Positions 20,213 through 30,441 of a stretch of 64,000 bases of DNA are shown piece by piece (the first letter of the stretch is position 1; every line of letters starts with the position of its first letter). The translations under genes and the position numbers were made by a program. Source of the stretch: Fontivita pretiosa (GTDB lineage: Bacteria > Planctomycetota > Phycisphaerae > Tepidisphaerales > Tepidisphaeraceae); contig NZ_CP191258.1 of NCBI RefSeq assembly GCF_050410795.1, forward strand, positions 2,232,001 through 2,296,000, read 5' to 3'. The notes beneath the pieces were generated by a model. The model searched no databases. It saw nothing but the letters and a program-made list of their open reading frames with translations, and was not told where the DNA came from.

Positions 20213-21859
20213 ATGAACGCGAAAGTGCCCAAGCTGAGCATCTGCACGTTGGTGCCGCTGGTCACGTGCCTGCTCTGCGTGCGCGGCGGCGCACAGACCA
20301 GCGAGCAGTCCCTACCGGAAGGCTGGCAGAATTACACGTTGGCGGAACTGGTGACGTTGGCGCAGAGGCCGCTCAGTAGCGACGCGGCCAACGAGCTTTT
20401 GCGGTTCGTGTTTCCCAGGTATTTGGCGGGCAACCCCCAGTTCCCCGACGCCGACCGCGCCCAGCGTAACGCCCTGGCCAAGGCGCTGGGGCCGAGGATG
20501 AGCCAGGAGCAGTGGCAGCAGTTGCTGCTCCGCATCGCCGCGGAGACGCCCCCGCCCACCGACTTCAGCGATGTGCTGAACCTGTGGATCGGGGACCTGG
20601 CAGACCTGGCCAAGCAGTTCGCAGGCATGCCCGACTCGCCGACGATGCTCTCGCTGCGGAGGGCATTGGCGGCGTACGCCTGGCAGAACCTGCTTCGCCC
20701 GGACGTGCCGCTGGCGGAGGCCGATCGCGAGAACTGGCTGAAGCTCCTAGCGGCGGTGGAAACGCAGCTGAGCCTAGAACAGCGCCAGCAGACGATCCCG
20801 CGTCTGGCCGCCGAGGCCGCGCCAAGCGAGGCGAACCGGATGTTGGCCGGCGGCACCGAGCCGCTGCGCAGCGAGGGTCTGCAGGCTCCCCCGCTCACGC
20901 CGGTGCTCAACGCTGAGCAGAGGAATCAGGTAGCGGGGATACTGGAGGCTCGCTTCCTGGGTCCTGACCGCGCGGCACTGCTGGGGCTGGAGTTCGACCA
21001 GATGCTGCATCTGTGGGTGGCGCTGGGCCGTTGCGGCCGGGACATGTCCCAGCTCAGCGAGATGACGGCCCAGTGCATCGTCGGCGGCACCCGCTGGCGC
21101 AGCTGGTCGCGCAAGGGTCTGGCCACGGCGCTGGTCTACCTGCAGTGGAGCGACTCGGCGGCGGCGGCCGAGGCGCGGCGGCTGGTGGTCGATGCCTGCG
21201 CACAGCAGCGGATCTACCGCTTCGACGCCGACCCGATCTACGCCGGCCGCTCGGGCATGTGCGTGGACCAGCAGCTGCGCGAGTACCTGGAGCAGAACCT
21301 GGTGGACGGCGAAGGCGGCGTGCGCGAGTCGGTGGCAGCGCTTTTGAGTTGGCGCTACTCCACCTCTTCGGCGGAGGCGGTGGCTTGGGAGCGGCGGCTG
21401 GACGAGAAGCTGGCCGACCCGACGCTGGTGGGGGACCGCAAGGCGATGTGGTTGTTGGCGCGCGCGTACGCCCAGGCGGTGGGCGGGCACTGGGACCCGA
21501 TGAGCGGCGAGCCGTGGGTGCAGCGGGCGCTGGCGGCAGCGGAGTCGGAGCTGCCGCGGTTGACGGCGGTGGGGATGCTCGTCCGCGCCTACGTGCAGGA
21601 GACGGATTTTGACAGGGCGCAAGCACTGCTGGCGGGGATCGCGCAGCAAATGTCGCCCGAGGGCCAGCAGCAGTTGACGGCGGAGCTAGGTGCGGTGATC
21701 GCTTTCGAGCGGGAGCGGGCGCAGCGCTACCGGGAGGAGCACCGTCAGGCCGTGGAGGCGGCGTGGCACGCGGAGCTGCATCGCCGGCTGGACGCCGCCC
21801 GGGTCCGTAATGACGCCGAGGCGATCTCCCGCTACGAGCAGTTGCTCAGCTCGCCCTGA
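20213..21859 (+). CDS. Secreted hypothetical protein, helical repeats
   Basis: A 548-aa protein starting at ATG 20213 (CAGGAG site 6 bases upstream) rather than an earlier in-frame start. Residues 1-26 look like a signal peptide (ICTLVPLVTCLLCVRGGAQT). The rest is alanine- and leucine-rich helices, with WQNYTLAELVTLAQRPLSS near the start and a charged helical tail (FERERAQRYREEHRQAVEAAWHAEL... in part) ending in short acidic helices. It suggests a TPR/HEAT-like solenoid but no family is recognised. It precedes the Rhs gene by 182 bases in the same direction, so a functional link is possible but unproven. Confidence 0.75.
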   Translation: MNAKVPKLSICTLVPLVTCLLCVRGGAQTSEQSLPEGWQNYTLAELVTLAQRPLSSDAANELLRFVFPRYLAGNPQFPDADRAQRNALAKALGPRMSQEQWQQLLLRIAAETPPPTDFSDVLNLWIGDLADLAKQFAGMPDSPTMLSLRRALAAYAWQNLLRPDVPLAEADRENWLKLLAAVETQLSLEQRQQTIPRLAAEAAPSEANRMLAGGTEPLRSEGLQAPPLTPVLNAEQRNQVAGILEARFLGPDRAALLGLEFDQMLHLWVALGRCGRDMSQLSEMTAQCIVGGTRWRSWSRKGLATALVYLQWSDSAAAAEARRLVVDACAQQRIYRFDADPIYAGRSGMCVDQQLREYLEQNLVDGEGGVRESVAALLSWRYSTSSAEAVAWERRLDEKLADPTLVGDRKAMWLLARAYAQAVGGHWDPMSGEPWVQRALAAAESELPRLTAVGMLVRAYVQETDFDRAQALLAGIAQQMSPEGQQQLTAELGAVIAFERERAQRYREEHRQAVEAAWHAELHRRLDAARVRNDAEAISRYEQLLSSP

Positions 21860-22041
21860 GCGGGACGTGAGGTCGCCGCCGTGCCGCTGTGCGCCGCGCG
21901 GCGGCGCCAGCGGCGAAAAGACGTGCTCCTTGAATGCGGAGCATCGCGGCCAGGGCGAAACCACCTCGAGCATGAGCTGGCCGTGTAGCGGCGAAGCGAC
22001 GTTCAAGTCGGACAAGTAAGCAAGAGCGAACGGAGGATCCC

Positions 22042-25000
22042 ATGTCGGCGGCAACTTCAGTCTTGGCTGGGCGGGGTCGTACGACTCCGCGTGGGAGGGG
22101 CGAGGGGCACCGCTGGAGTGGCGCGTATCTTTTCCGCGTGGCCGTGGTGCTGCTGACGTGTGCGGGCACGGTGATGGCCGGACTTCCGCCCTCACCATCG
22201 CCGCCGCCACCCGGTCCGGCGCCGTGTCCCGGCCCCGGTGGATCTGGCGGCCCCGGTGGATCTGGCGGCCCCGGTGGATCTGACGGCCCCGGTGGATCTG
22301 GCGGCCCCGGTGGATCTGGCGGCCCCGGTGGATCTGGCGGCCCCGGTGGGGCTGGCGGCCCCGGTGGACCGGGTGCGCATCCTCTTCCGACACGACCGGC
22401 GCCCCAGCCCAATCCACCGGCCTCGTGCGGTGTTCCCGATCTCAGTCTTCCGTTGTTGGGGGGCGCCGTCACCAAGGGTCCGGTCCTAGGCCGCTGGCCG
22501 CCGGCACCTTCAGGTCCATGCAACCAGCCTCCGGGGCGACCGGATCAGCCGCCCACGATCCACGGACCCGGCGGGCCGTTCGGCCCCAACGGCGGACAAT
22601 GCTGCCCGGGGGAGGACTGTCCCAAGTGCGAGGGCGGCGGCAATGCCAGCGCCGCCTCGGCGAAGCATCCGATCGTGCTGGGTCGCGGCGCGGTCAACGA
22701 ACAGGTCACCGACGTGAGCCTGCCGGGCGTGACGCTGCCCTGGTCGCACTGGCGGTCCTACAGCAGCCGCGCCGGCGAGAGCGTGAACATCGACGACTTC
22801 GCCTGGGTCGCCGGCTACAAGTGGCACGGGGCCACCGAGTTCATGATGGCCGGCTCGGACGCAGCGCCGCAACTCTACGTCAGCGCCCACGCGAAATACA
22901 CGTTCGGCGGCGGCCCGGATTACACGCCTCCTCCGGAGCTGCGGGCCACGCTGACCCACGACACTACGAACAAGCTGTACGTGCTGACGATGACCGACTC
23001 GGGGGTCATTTACAAGTTCAATGACTTCACGGTCTGGGAGGGCCAGCGGGGGCTGCTCAGGAAGATCACCGACCGCTACGACGTCGACACCGGCGTGCAA
23101 TCGCTGAGCTACTCGCACGACAACGGCTCGCGGATCAGGCAGGTCACGACCTCGCAGGGCTGGTCGGTGGTCTACACCTACGGCGACACCGGCACCAATG
23201 CCGGGCGGGTGCAGAAGATCGATGTGAAGAACGCCTCCTCGCAGGTGATCAAGCGGGTGAGGTACACCTACTACGCCGCGGGCCAGGGGTACTCCACCGA
23301 CGTCGGCAGCGACGGCGACCTGCTGATGGTCGAATCGATGGCGGCGGCCGACGGCGACACGCTGAGCACCGATCCGAACGACAGCGCGCTGTCGATCAAG
23401 CGCGTGACGCAGTACCGCTACTACCGCGACGGCGACGCGGACGGCAAGAACCACCTGCTGAAGATGGTCATCGAGCCGGCGCAGGTCGCGGCGATCGACG
23501 CCGCCGACAGCGGGATCACCGCTCCCGCGGACATCCTCACCAAGGCCGACAACTACGCCGTCAACGGCGGCACCACCGTTGCCCAGCATGCCAGCCGCTC
23601 GTTCACCTACTACACGAGTGATCTCAACACGGACGGGAACATCACCACGCCCTGGGGCACGGAGAATCTGAGCAGCAAGTACGGCGGCTCAGACGCGGAC
23701 GAGGCCGACGACGCCAGCAAGATCTACCTGGTCAAGAGCGAGACGGTCTCGGGCAAGTGCGGGAGCTGCGGCGGTGGCGGCGCCAGCGGCGGCGGGGTCA
23801 AGCACAGCTACTTCTACATGGACCTGAACTCCGGCAGCTCGCCGGACACGGTGCGGCGGATCGTCGTCCAGGACACGCAGGACGCGGACAACGCGGCGGC
23901 GTACCGCACGATCTACGGGCTGAACTCCGACGGCGTGGAGCTGCGTCAGGCGGTGATCGAGGACCCCACGCAGGCGACGTTGCGCTGTTGGTGCCGCTCG
24001 ACGCTGCGCGGCACCTCCGGCGTCACGAAAAACCAGCCGATCGAGGAGCGGATGCCCTCGGCCCACGCGGCGGTGGATAGCAACTCGGAGCTGGCCCAGT
24101 TCCTCAACCCCACCAGCGGGAGCAACGACAGCGCCACGCTGAGCAGCACGGACGGGCTGATCTACGTCTACGGCTACACGAACGGGTACAACACGGACAT
24201 CCGGATCAAGAAGGGCAGCGGTGGCACGGAGTACTACATCGCCGCCAAGGACTACGGCAACGGCGGCGACAACCAGCCGGCGTGGCTGCCGGTCAAGGTG
24301 TACTCTTACGCGACCCAGACGACGAATAGGAACGCCGGGCAACAGTTCACCTACACCTACACGTTCCACGACGCTGCGGACACGAAGATCGAGACGATCA
24401 TGTGTACCTATCCGGAGATCAGCACCGCGCAGAACGGGGCAGGTCCAGGCAACGCGATCACCCAGAGTTGGTACTTCGACGTCCGCGGGCGGCTGCGCTG
24501 GGTCAAGGACGGCGAGGGGCGGGTGCACTACATCGCCCAGAACCGCAAGACCGGCGGCATCGGCTACACGATGGTGCACGTCAACACCGACTCGCTTCCC
24601 GGCGACATCACGAGCGCGGGCAACAGTTGGGTGGAGTGGTCTGGCAGCGTCCCCACCGGGTTCACCAACACCGACCCCGCTGCCGTACAGCTGGCGACCA
24701 AAGTCGAATACGACGACCAGGGACGGGTGACGAAGGTGACCGACGCGGGCGGGACGGTGACCTGGACGCGCTACGAGGAGGGGCGGACGCTCGTCTACCG
24801 GGCCTGGAACGGCACCAGCGGCACGCCGCTGCTGCCAATCGAGGTCGTGGAGTTCGACGACGACGGACAGGTGACGCAGAGCTACACCGTGGACCCAGCC
24901 CGCGCCGCCTCCAGTGGAAGCGCGCCGGACAAGGTGCCGAGCGGCCTGAGCGCCGGCACCACCCAGACCCATTACCTGAGCCTGACTCGCTACGGCTACA

Positions 25001-28000
25001 CGAGCAAGCAGCAACTGCAGAGCGTGGACCGCTATCACCTGATCCCCTCCAGCGGAACCGGCACGCTCAGCACCAACTATCACCGGACCTTCTACCGCTA
25101 CGACGCGATGGGTCGGACCAGCCGCGCGATCCAGGTCGTCAGCGGCACCGACGACAGCGGGCTAACCGGTTGCGTCGAGCAGGTGACCAAGCTCGTGTAC
25201 GACTTCGCCGGGCGCGTGACCGAGGTGCACCGCGGCGTCAGCGGCACCGGCCACGTGATGAAGACGACGACGATCTACGACACCGACCCGACGCTGAAGA
25301 AGGTCTCAGCCACGTTCTACGACGAGTTGAGCCCCGGCAGCGGCACCTCGGGCGTGGGCGACGGGAACGTGACCAGCACGATCAGCTACTATGACGCGGA
25401 CAACAGCTCCAATTACGTGCTGACCAAGTACCACTACAACTGGCGGAACGTGCTGCGCGGCATCGAGCCGGAGGCCGCGCCGTTCACGGTCATCGACGCC
25501 GACTTCATGGGGCGCACCGTCGCGACGGCGATGTTCGTCACCGCGCCGACCTGGTCGGCGGTCGAGGACAACGAAACGTACGCGCAAAACGCCAGCGATG
25601 CCAACCGACGCAGCCTGGCCACGACCGCCTACGATCCGCTGGGACGGGTCTACCAGACGGCGGTGTACGCGGTCAGCTCCAGCGGCGTACCCGGAAACAG
25701 GCTGGTGACCGATCGCTACTACGACCGCAACTCCAACCTTGTGGCGACCGCCACCAAAGGCTCGGCGGCGATGGAGTACGCCTACGACGGGGCGGGGAGG
25801 CAATACCAGTCGCGCGTGGTGACCGAGCTGGAGGCGACCAAGTACTCCAGCGGTGCGTTCAACTACCGCGACCCGCAGCCCAAGACCTCGCTGGGAAGCA
25901 TGAGCGGCGGGGACGACAAGGTCCTGGAGCTGAGCCACCTCGTGCTCGATGGGGCGGGCAACGCCGAGCAGAGCGTCCGCCTGGAGATGAATCACGACGA
26001 CACGGGCGGCACCACCGTGGGGCTCAACGTCGCCGCCACGCCCAGGGACTACGTGCAGACGGTCGTGTATAATTGGTACGATGACGCCGACCGCCTGACC
26101 GACACAGCCAACTACGGCACGGGCACGAGCGGTTGGAGCTACGCGGCGGCGCCTTCCCGGCCCGGCAGCGCCCCGGGCCACAACGACGACACGGTGCTCG
26201 TGACCAGCTACGCCTACAGCAACGGGCTTCTGCAAACGGTGACCGACCCCAAGGGACTGGTGACCAAGTTCGTCTACGACGCGCTGGGCCGCCGCAGGTA
26301 CGTGATCGAGAACTACAACAACTTCGACGACAGCAGCGAGGCCAACACCGGCGACGCGACGGACAAGAGCAAGGACCGGGTCACCAAATACGTCTACGAC
26401 GGCCTGTACAACGTCACGGTGCAGACGGCGCTGGACGAGGATGCCGATGGCGACCTCACCGACAGCCAGACGACCAGCTACGCCTACGACGACAGCTACG
26501 ACGCGTCGCTGGTCACGGCGGTGACCTACCCCGACAGCGTGAGCTCCACCTGGGACCGGGTGGACTTCACCTGGTGGCTGGACGGGCGAGTCAAGACGCG
26601 GACGAACCAGAAGAAGCAGCTGTTTCCCGATGCGCGGACGGTCATCACCTACAGCTACGACGACACCTGGCGTCGCCCGACGATCGAGGGCGTGACGACG
26701 GTGGGCACGGGGGTGGACTTTGCCGTCCGCTCGATCAAGCGGACCTACGACAGCCTGGGACGCGTGCAGAACGTCACCAGCTACTCCGGCAGCGACGGGA
26801 CCGGAACGGTGAAGAGCGACGTGCAGTACGCCTACGACAACCTGCAGGCGCTGAGCATGGAGTACCAGGAGCACAGCGGCGCGGTCAACACGGGCACCAG
26901 CCCCAAGGTGCAGTACGGCTACGACACGTCCGCCACGGATGGCGTGTTCACCAAGGGCTACCGTCCCGTCTCGCTGACGTATCCCTCGCCCGCGGCGACG
27001 CCGCGCGTGGTGCACACGCTGTACACGGACCCTGGAGATAGCAGCGGCATCGGGGACGCGATCTCCCGCATCACCGCCATCGCCAGCGCCTCCACCCGCG
27101 GGACCAGCGACGCCAACGTCTTGGCCGGGTATTATTACAACGGCAGCGGGCGGGTGGTGATCAAGGACCTGGCCGAGGCGGACGTGAAGCTGGACTACTT
27201 CCAGGACACGGCGGGCACCTACGCGGGCTTCGACCGCTTCGGGCGGATCATCGACCACCGCTGGCGGGACTACGGCACGCCCCAAGAGGTGGACCGCTTC
27301 AAGCACGGCTACGACCGCAACTCCAACCGCCTTTATCGCGACCACGCGAACACCAGCACCCGCGACGGGCTGTACAGCTACGACGGCCTGAACCGCCTGA
27401 CTGACTACGACCGCGGGGACCTCAACGGCACGCTGGACGGCATCGCCAGCCTCAGCTTCGCCCAGGAGTGGAGCCTCAAGGCGCTGGGGAACTGGACCAG
27501 TTTCAGGGAGGACGCCAACGGCAACGGCATGTTCAGCGATGCGGTGGACCTGACCCAGACCCGCAGCCACAACAAGGCCAACGAGATCACCGGCATCACG
27601 GAGACCTCGGGCCAAGTCGCCTGGGCCGATCCGGCCTACGACGCGATGGGCAACGTGACCAGCTACCCCAAGCCCAGTTCCATGTCCAGCAGCTACACCT
27701 GCAAGTACGACGCGTGGAACCGGCTCACTGAAGTCAAGGACGGAGCCAACCTCGTCGGAGCCTACAGCTACGACGGGCTGGGCCGGAGGATCACCAAGAA
27801 GACCTACGACAGCGGCGGGAGCCTGACCGAGACGCGGCAGTTCTTCTACTCCAACCGCTGGCAGATCATCGAGGAGCGGGTGGATGGGCGGAGCAATCCG
27901 CAGGAGCGGCAATACGTGTGGGGCATGCAGTACGTGGACGAGCTGATCTTGCGCGACAGGGATGCCAACGGAGGCTCCAGCGGGGACGGGACGCTGGAGC

Positions 28001-28803
28001 AGCGGCACTACGGTTTGCAGGATCCCAACTACAGCGTGACGTGCATCGTGGACAGCAGCGGAGATGCGGCGGAGCGGTACGTCTACACGCCCTACGGCAG
28101 CAGGGAGATCCGCAGCTCCGACTTCTCCAGCTGCCTCTCGTCCAGCGCCGTCGGCTGGGACATCGGCCACCAGGGCCTCATGCACGACACGAACACGAGC
28201 CTGGTGTACAACCGCCACCGGATGCTGCATCCGGGGCTGGGGCGGTTCATGCAGAGGGATCACATTGGGTACAAAGATGGAACGAACCTTTACCAGGCCG
28301 AGCGCACAAATCCCGTGAAGTTCCTTGATCCCGGGGGCGAAGCAGTGCAATTATGCTGCGCCGATGTGGACGTGGGCTATTACGGCAACCTCGCACTGGG
28401 GCTCTTGGGCCAAAAGCACTGCTGGATTAAGACAGCCACGAAGGAAGCAGGCATGGGCCCTGCGAACGGAGTTCCAATGGGTAAGTCACCCTGTTGCGGA
28501 ACGCAGACGGAAATAACTAATCACACAGGTGAGTCAGTGAGGCGCGGTGCAAAATGCACCAATGTGCCTGGAGCTGATGAGAACTGCGTGAACAATAAGC
28601 TCCAAATTGGGAAGAAAACCGGTGAATGGGCCATTAATAACCAATGCAATTCCATTGCCGGAGATATTCTCCGCGAGTGTGGCGGATTCAACGTGTGCGT
28701 CCGCTGGATTACGCTACCCAGCTTCGATCCGGAATTTCCCTATCAAGAACGGGAGAGCTGCGCGGAATGGCTACTTCCCATCAGCGTCTTGAACTACCCA
28801 TGA
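22042..28803 (+). CDS. Full-length secreted Rhs/YD-repeat protein with variable C-terminal tip
   Basis: A 2253-aa protein with GGAGG 5 bases before ATG. Order: a signal peptide (about 1-46, VAVVLLTCAGTVMA), a collagen-like Gly-Pro-Ser stretch (about 62-110), a Cys-rich patch CCPGEDCPKC, an Rhs N-terminal region with VSLPGVTLPWSHWRSYSSRA, then many YD-type repeats (for example GYTSKQQLQSVDRY and DGLNRLTDYDRGDLNG). The Rhs-associated core is YNRHRMLHPGLGRFMQRD near residue 2070, and a tip of about 165 residues follows. By analogy the repeats form a shell around the tip, which is often a toxin. The tip has HCWIKTATKEAGMG and NNQCNSIAGDILRECG, a His and Cys pattern possible for a permuted papain-like fold. 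It has no PAAR domain. Its stop overlaps the partner gene (ATGA). Confidence 0.88.
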   Translation: MSAATSVLAGRGRTTPRGRGEGHRWSGAYLFRVAVVLLTCAGTVMAGLPPSPSPPPPGPAPCPGPGGSGGPGGSGGPGGSDGPGGSGGPGGSGGPGGSGGPGGAGGPGGPGAHPLPTRPAPQPNPPASCGVPDLSLPLLGGAVTKGPVLGRWPPAPSGPCNQPPGRPDQPPTIHGPGGPFGPNGGQCCPGEDCPKCEGGGNASAASAKHPIVLGRGAVNEQVTDVSLPGVTLPWSHWRSYSSRAGESVNIDDFAWVAGYKWHGATEFMMAGSDAAPQLYVSAHAKYTFGGGPDYTPPPELRATLTHDTTNKLYVLTMTDSGVIYKFNDFTVWEGQRGLLRKITDRYDVDTGVQSLSYSHDNGSRIRQVTTSQGWSVVYTYGDTGTNAGRVQKIDVKNASSQVIKRVRYTYYAAGQGYSTDVGSDGDLLMVESMAAADGDTLSTDPNDSALSIKRVTQYRYYRDGDADGKNHLLKMVIEPAQVAAIDAADSGITAPADILTKADNYAVNGGTTVAQHASRSFTYYTSDLNTDGNITTPWGTENLSSKYGGSDADEADDASKIYLVKSETVSGKCGSCGGGGASGGGVKHSYFYMDLNSGSSPDTVRRIVVQDTQDADNAAAYRTIYGLNSDGVELRQAVIEDPTQATLRCWCRSTLRGTSGVTKNQPIEERMPSAHAAVDSNSELAQFLNPTSGSNDSATLSSTDGLIYVYGYTNGYNTDIRIKKGSGGTEYYIAAKDYGNGGDNQPAWLPVKVYSYATQTTNRNAGQQFTYTYTFHDAADTKIETIMCTYPEISTAQNGAGPGNAITQSWYFDVRGRLRWVKDGEGRVHYIAQNRKTGGIGYTMVHVNTDSLPGDITSAGNSWVEWSGSVPTGFTNTDPAAVQLATKVEYDDQGRVTKVTDAGGTVTWTRYEEGRTLVYRAWNGTSGTPLLPIEVVEFDDDGQVTQSYTVDPARAASSGSAPDKVPSGLSAGTTQTHYLSLTRYGYTSKQQLQSVDRYHLIPSSGTGTLSTNYHRTFYRYDAMGRTSRAIQVVSGTDDSGLTGCVEQVTKLVYDFAGRVTEVHRGVSGTGHVMKTTTIYDTDPTLKKVSATFYDELSPGSGTSGVGDGNVTSTISYYDADNSSNYVLTKYHYNWRNVLRGIEPEAAPFTVIDADFMGRTVATAMFVTAPTWSAVEDNETYAQNASDANRRSLATTAYDPLGRVYQTAVYAVSSSGVPGNRLVTDRYYDRNSNLVATATKGSAAMEYAYDGAGRQYQSRVVTELEATKYSSGAFNYRDPQPKTSLGSMSGGDDKVLELSHLVLDGAGNAEQSVRLEMNHDDTGGTTVGLNVAATPRDYVQTVVYNWYDDADRLTDTANYGTGTSGWSYAAAPSRPGSAPGHNDDTVLVTSYAYSNGLLQTVTDPKGLVTKFVYDALGRRRYVIENYNNFDDSSEANTGDATDKSKDRVTKYVYDGLYNVTVQTALDEDADGDLTDSQTTSYAYDDSYDASLVTAVTYPDSVSSTWDRVDFTWWLDGRVKTRTNQKKQLFPDARTVITYSYDDTWRRPTIEGVTTVGTGVDFAVRSIKRTYDSLGRVQNVTSYSGSDGTGTVKSDVQYAYDNLQALSMEYQEHSGAVNTGTSPKVQYGYDTSATDGVFTKGYRPVSLTYPSPAATPRVVHTLYTDPGDSSGIGDAISRITAIASASTRGTSDANVLAGYYYNGSGRVVIKDLAEADVKLDYFQDTAGTYAGFDRFGRIIDHRWRDYGTPQEVDRFKHGYDRNSNRLYRDHANTSTRDGLYSYDGLNRLTDYDRGDLNGTLDGIASLSFAQEWSLKALGNWTSFREDANGNGMFSDAVDLTQTRSHNKANEITGITETSGQVAWADPAYDAMGNVTSYPKPSSMSSSYTCKYDAWNRLTEVKDGANLVGAYSYDGLGRRITKKTYDSGGSLTETRQFFYSNRWQIIEERVDGRSNPQERQYVWGMQYVDELILRDRDANGGSSGDGTLEQRHYGLQDPNYSVTCIVDSSGDAAERYVYTPYGSREIRSSDFSSCLSSSAVGWDIGHQGLMHDTNTSLVYNRHRMLHPGLGRFMQRDHIGYKDGTNLYQAERTNPVKFLDPGGEAVQLCCADVDVGYYGNLALGLLGQKHCWIKTATKEAGMGPANGVPMGKSPCCGTQTEITNHTGESVRRGAKCTNVPGADENCVNNKLQIGKKTGEWAINNQCNSIAGDILRECGGFNVCVRWITLPSFDPEFPYQERESCAEWLLPISVLNYP
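22231..22369 (+). repeat. Tandem 18-bp repeat coding for Gly-Gly-Pro-Gly-Gly-Ser
   Basis: Seven to eight copies of an 18-base unit (GGCGGCCCCGGTGGATCT) with few changes (one GAC for GGC, one GGG for GGA). It encodes the collagen-like stretch near the Rhs N-terminus and is prone to copy-number change by slippage in steps of six residues. Confidence 0.9.
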
Positions 28804-29073
28804 CCAGCTGGATACGCCTAGTCACGTTCGCGGTCTTGCTGTTGGGCCTCGTAGCGGCTGCCCTCTGGTGTGCAGAACGCGCTCTATTCAATTGGTGGGC
28901 GGGAGGTGGTCCCCCAACGGCTCATCCAGAAATATACCGAACTCGTGGTAACGTGTTCTTCGCCTTGGCGACAGCTTGTGTCGTAGTGGCTGCATTCGTA
29001 TTCTGGCTTCTTGTGCGGAACCGAAAGTCTGAATAGTGCCATGGGTGGGAACTGGACCAGCTTCAAGGAGGAC
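28222..29073 (+). repeat. Duplicated tip-plus-partner segment, copy 1
   Basis: 852 bases covering the end of the Rhs core, the whole tip, the partner gene and the first 33 bases of the next module. It matches 36109-36960 at a constant offset of 7887. The only differences I found are A/C at 28803/36690 and T/C at 29011/36898. Sequence outside both ends diverges at once. Confidence 0.93.
28800..29036 (+). CDS. Small two-helix membrane protein, candidate immunity partner
   Basis: A 78-aa protein beginning in the ATGA overlap with the Rhs stop. Two membrane helices are clear: IRLVTFAVLLLGLVAAALW (about 5-24) and VFFALATACVVVAAFVFWLL (about 51-70), joined by a loop RALFNWWAGGGPPTAHPEIY. Size, coupling and position fit an immunity protein for the preceding tip, but no family is recognised. 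A copy differing at two residue positions (Thr2 to Pro and one Leu to Pro) lies at 36687-36923 after the same tip. Confidence 0.65.
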   Translation: MTSWIRLVTFAVLLLGLVAAALWCAERALFNWWAGGGPPTAHPEIYRTRGNVFFALATACVVVAAFVFWLLVRNRKSE

Positions 29074-30441
29074 GCCGATGGCAACGGCATATTCAGCGAT
29101 GCGGTGGACCTGACCCAGACCCGCAGCCACAACAAGGCCAACGAGATCACGGACATCAGCGGAGAGCAGGCCGGGCAGGTGGCGTGGGCAGATCCGGGCT
29201 ACGATGCGATGGGCAACGTGACCAGCTATCCCAAGCCCAGCGCGATGAACAACAGCTACACCTGCAAGTACGACGCGTGGAACCGGCTGGTGGAAGTCAA
29301 GGACGGAGCCAACCTCGTGGCCGCCTACAGCTACGACGGGCTGGGCCGGCGGATCATCAAGAAGACCTACGACAGTGGCGGCAGCCTTGTCGAGACGCGG
29401 CAGTTCTACTACAACCGGTGGCAGGTGATCGAGGAGCGCGTGGACCAGCGGCAGACCAATCCGCAGGAGCGGCAGTACGTCTGGGGTACGCAATACGTGG
29501 ACGAGCTGATCCTGCGCGACCGCGACGCCAACGGAGCGCCCAACGGGGACGGGACGCTGGAGCAGCGACATTACGGCTTACAGGACGTCGACTACAGCGT
29601 AACCTGCATCGTGGACAGCAGCGGAGATGCGGCGGAGCGATACGTCTACACCCCCTACGGCAGCAGGGAGATCCGCAGTGCTGACTTCTCCAGCAGCCTC
29701 TCGGCCAGCGCCGTCGGCTGGGATGTGGGGCACCAGGGCCTGATGCACGACGCCAACACGAGCCTGGTGTACAACAGGGCGAGGATGCTGCATCCGGGTC
29801 TTGGCAGGTTCATGCAAAGGGATCCGGTGCCGTACTTGGATGGCACTAACCTATACGAGTACGTCGCTAGTTCGCCGCTTCAGTATCGAGACCCGCACGG
29901 GAACGTCCGGATGACGCCGGAGGAATTCGACGCGTGGCTGAATGCAATGTGGAAGCAGCTCGCGAACGTCCGAGAGGACGGCGGTTGGGCTGCAATCGAG
30001 GACATCGAACGGTCCATCTATGATCAAATGGACGCGCAAGGCTTCCTGCCCTGCGACCCAAAAACCGGGAAGAAGCCGAGCTTTGAGGAATGGAGGAAGA
30101 AACACTTGCCGCGGATTAAGCAGGCCCATATGCAGAAATGGGGCTTACTGAGTGCGCTTGCTGCGCTGCTCGTTTTCGATACGGTAAACGGTGTTAGCGC
30201 GTTCGCTGACAGCAAGCACTGCGCCACTTGGTATCGAAACACCATGGAAAGCTTGCGGACGAGGCAGGGTTGTGACTCTATCACGCAAGGGAATAACCTG
30301 AACGAATGCAAAGCTGCGCTCCAAGCGCAGATTGCCTCCAGCGGCGCGGCTTCAGGTGCCAACGCGATCGCCATTGGCGAGTGGCTAGATAGCTTGGCGG
30401 AGAAGGCATCCGATGCGTGCAAGTGCTCGAGCTGTAGATGA
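29041..30441 (+). CDS. Orphan Rhs module 1: core plus unique tip
   Basis: A 466-aa ORF starting at ATG (MGGNWTSFKEDADGNG), deep inside what is core sequence in the full-length gene; no signal peptide and no good ribosome site. The core runs to HPGLGRFMQRDPVPYLDGTNLYEY (about residue 280). The tip of about 185 residues has a charged helical start (VRMTPEEFDAWLNAMWKQL), a hydrophobic segment WGLLSALAALLVFDTVNGVS and a Cys-containing tail ending CKCSSCR. The tip is unlike the others. The stop overlaps the RpoC-like partner as ATGA. It may be expressed, or be a silent donor for the full-length gene. Confidence 0.75.
   Translation: MGGNWTSFKEDADGNGIFSDAVDLTQTRSHNKANEITDISGEQAGQVAWADPGYDAMGNVTSYPKPSAMNNSYTCKYDAWNRLVEVKDGANLVAAYSYDGLGRRIIKKTYDSGGSLVETRQFYYNRWQVIEERVDQRQTNPQERQYVWGTQYVDELILRDRDANGAPNGDGTLEQRHYGLQDVDYSVTCIVDSSGDAAERYVYTPYGSREIRSADFSSSLSASAVGWDVGHQGLMHDANTSLVYNRARMLHPGLGRFMQRDPVPYLDGTNLYEYVASSPLQYRDPHGNVRMTPEEFDAWLNAMWKQLANVREDGGWAAIEDIERSIYDQMDAQGFLPCDPKTGKKPSFEEWRKKHLPRIKQAHMQKWGLLSALAALLVFDTVNGVSAFADSKHCATWYRNTMESLRTRQGCDSITQGNNLNECKAALQAQIASSGAASGANAIAIGEWLDSLAEKASDACKCSSCR

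Noticed and set aside
23689..28350. Long minus-strand ORFs opposite the Rhs gene (464 and 1014 codons)
   Set aside because: Their valine- and arginine-rich sequence mirrors the YD-repeat codons; no start signal or family match. They are shadows of a GC-rich gene.
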